Shown here: piece after piece, positions 4,711 through 5,562 of the stretch | How positions within the stretch are numbered: position 1 is the stretch's first letter | Layout of the letters: the number at the start of each line of letters is the position of its first letter | Source: Clostridia bacterium | GTDB taxonomy: Bacteria; Bacillota_A; Clostridia; TANB77; CAG-508 | DNA length: 5,562 nucleotides | Reading direction: 5' to 3' | Assembly: GCA_017475185.1 (NCBI GenBank) | Contig: JAFVGB010000032.1 | Location: forward strand, 1 to 5,562 | The notes under the pieces: model-generated | Databases searched by the model: none | The model's input: only the letters and a program-made list of their open reading frames with translations | What the model was told of the DNA's origin: nothing | Translations under genes and position numbers: made by a program

Positions 4711-5562
4711 CTAATCTTCATCATTAAGTTTAAGAACACTTAAAAATGCTTCCTGTGGAATATCTACATTACCAATTTGTCTCATCTTTTTCTTTCCACG
4801 TTTTTGTTTCTCTAACAATTTCTTCTTCCTTGTAATATCTCCACCATAACATTTTGCTAAAACGTCTTTTCTCATTGCTGAAATTGTTTCTCTTGCGATT
4901 ATCTTACCGCCGATAGCTGCTTGAATTGGAATTATGAATAATTGTCTTGGAATAACTGTTTTTAATTTTTCTACCATTTTCTTTCCTTTTTCATAACTAC
5001 TATCTCTGTGAACTATGAATGATAAAGCGTCTACATTTTCTCCGTTTACTAGAATGTCTAGTTTCACTAAATCTGAACGTCTATATTCTTTAAATTCATA
5101 GTCAAATGATGCATATCCTTTTGTTTTTGATTTTAAGCTATCAAAGAAATCATAGATTATTTCATTTAATGGTAGTTCATAAACAAGTGTTACACGATTG
5201 CTATCCAAATATTTCATGTCGATATATATACCACGTCTGTTTTGGCAAATTTCCATTATTCCTCCAACGAATTCTTTTGGAGTTATTATCTCTGCAGATA
5301 CAAATGGTTCTTCGATATATGATATTTCATTTGGAACTGGTAAATCTGATGGATTATATAATTCCAAAACTTGTCCATCCGTTTTATGAACTTTATAAAT
5401 AACTGATGGAGATGTTGTAATTAATGCTAAATCAAATTCTCTGTCTAGTCTTTCTTGTATTATCTCTAAATGTAGTAATCCTAAAAATCCACATCTAAAA
5501 CCAAATCCTAATGCTGCTGATGTTTCTTGTTCATATTCTAATGCTGCGTCATTTAGCTTTAA
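4711..5562 (-). CDS. lepA: Elongation factor 4 (LepA), C-terminal part; 5' end beyond window
   Basis: LepA/EF4 is a ribosome-binding translational GTPase linked to back-translocation and to 30S assembly or initiation. The open frame runs without interruption from the window edge: 283 codons plus TAG, roughly the last 47 percent of a ~600-residue protein. The GTPase domain and start lie outside. The first residues, including [22 protein letters not shown] then [19 protein letters not shown], are the highly conserved domain III segment of Lep[21 protein letters not shown] (from about residue 84 of the visible part) begins the EF-G domain V-like fold. The LepA-specific C-terminal domain (from about 175) includes [55 protein letters not shown] and the terminal [15 protein letters not shown]. 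It is the most upstream gene seen in the operon, 25 nt before the nucleotidase gene; its promoter is outside the window. Confidence 0.97.
   Translation of the reverse strand, partial: LKLNDAALEYEQETSAALGFGFRCGFLGLLHLEIIQERLDREFDLALITTSPSVIYKVHKTDGQVLELYNPSDLPVPNEISYIEEPFVSAEIITPKEFVGGIMEICQNRRGIYIDMKYLDSNRVTLVYELPLNEIIYDFFDSLKSKTKGYASFDYEFKEYRRSDLVKLDILVNGENVDALSFIVHRDSSYEKGKKMVEKLKTVIPRQLFIIPIQAAIGGKIIARETISAMRKDVLAKCYGGDITRKKKLLEKQKRGKKKMRQIGNVDIPQEAFLSVLKLNDED

Noticed and set aside
4686..4739. Longer N-terminus for the HAD nucleotidase (209 residues)
   Set aside because: The extra 18 residues overlap lepA, are unlike the family N-terminus, and a well-placed GAGGAG precedes the internal ATG at 4685.
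5106..5402. Plus-strand frames of 98 and 63 codons antisense to lepA
   Set aside because: They overlap strongly conserved LepA coding sequence, and two of them overlap each other in different frames; no independent support.

Overview
The window looks like a chromosomal segment from a low-GC Gram-positive bacterium, most likely a Clostridia-type member of the Bacillota. The evidence is the very AT-rich coding sequence, strong AAGGAGG-type ribosome binding sites, UGG-coded tryptophan (so the standard bacterial code rather than the Mollicutes one), and a 16S 5' end with the usual Gram-positive landmarks. I cannot name a genus with confidence; an uncultured gut clostridial lineage is a guess from general appearance.

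Everything supportable is on the minus strand, so transcription runs from high to low coordinates. In that order: (1) 4711-5562, the C-terminal half of lepA (elongation factor 4), cut by the window edge; (2) 4110-4685, a HAD-superfamily 5'-nucleotidase of the NT5C/deoxyribonucleotidase type; (3) 2937-4097, a cytoplasmic alkaline-phosphatase-superfamily (type I phosphodiesterase/nucleotide pyrophosphatase-like) enzyme with a complete active site; (4) 2079-2867/2882, rlmB, the 23S rRNA Gm2251 2'-O-methyltransferase. Gaps are 25, 12 and about 54-69 nt and no terminator is seen between them, so these four are probably one operon. It ends at a strong 20-bp stem terminator (2032-2084) that includes the rlmB stop codon.

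Next comes an uncharacterised 438-residue, membrane-anchored, predicted extracytoplasmic protein (635-1951). It has its own candidate promoter and an unusual TTG start. Its stop codon lies about 30 bp upstream of the first of two consensus rRNA promoters (P1 574-602, P2 456-484). These drive a ribosomal RNA operon whose 16S gene enters the window at 277 and leaves it at position 1. The 278-634 leader region holds the tandem promoters, a duplicated -35/upstream block and several small hairpins, two of which begin at the predicted transcription starts.

Most of the window is housekeeping: translation (lepA), rRNA modification (rlmB) and rRNA itself. The less explained parts are the pair of phosphohydrolases between the two translation genes, the orphan membrane protein in front of the rRNA operon, the layout of the rRNA promoter region, an enlarged 16S V1 helix, and a displaced ribosome binding site before rlmB. 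I see no CRISPR array, mobile element, tRNA or defence system.
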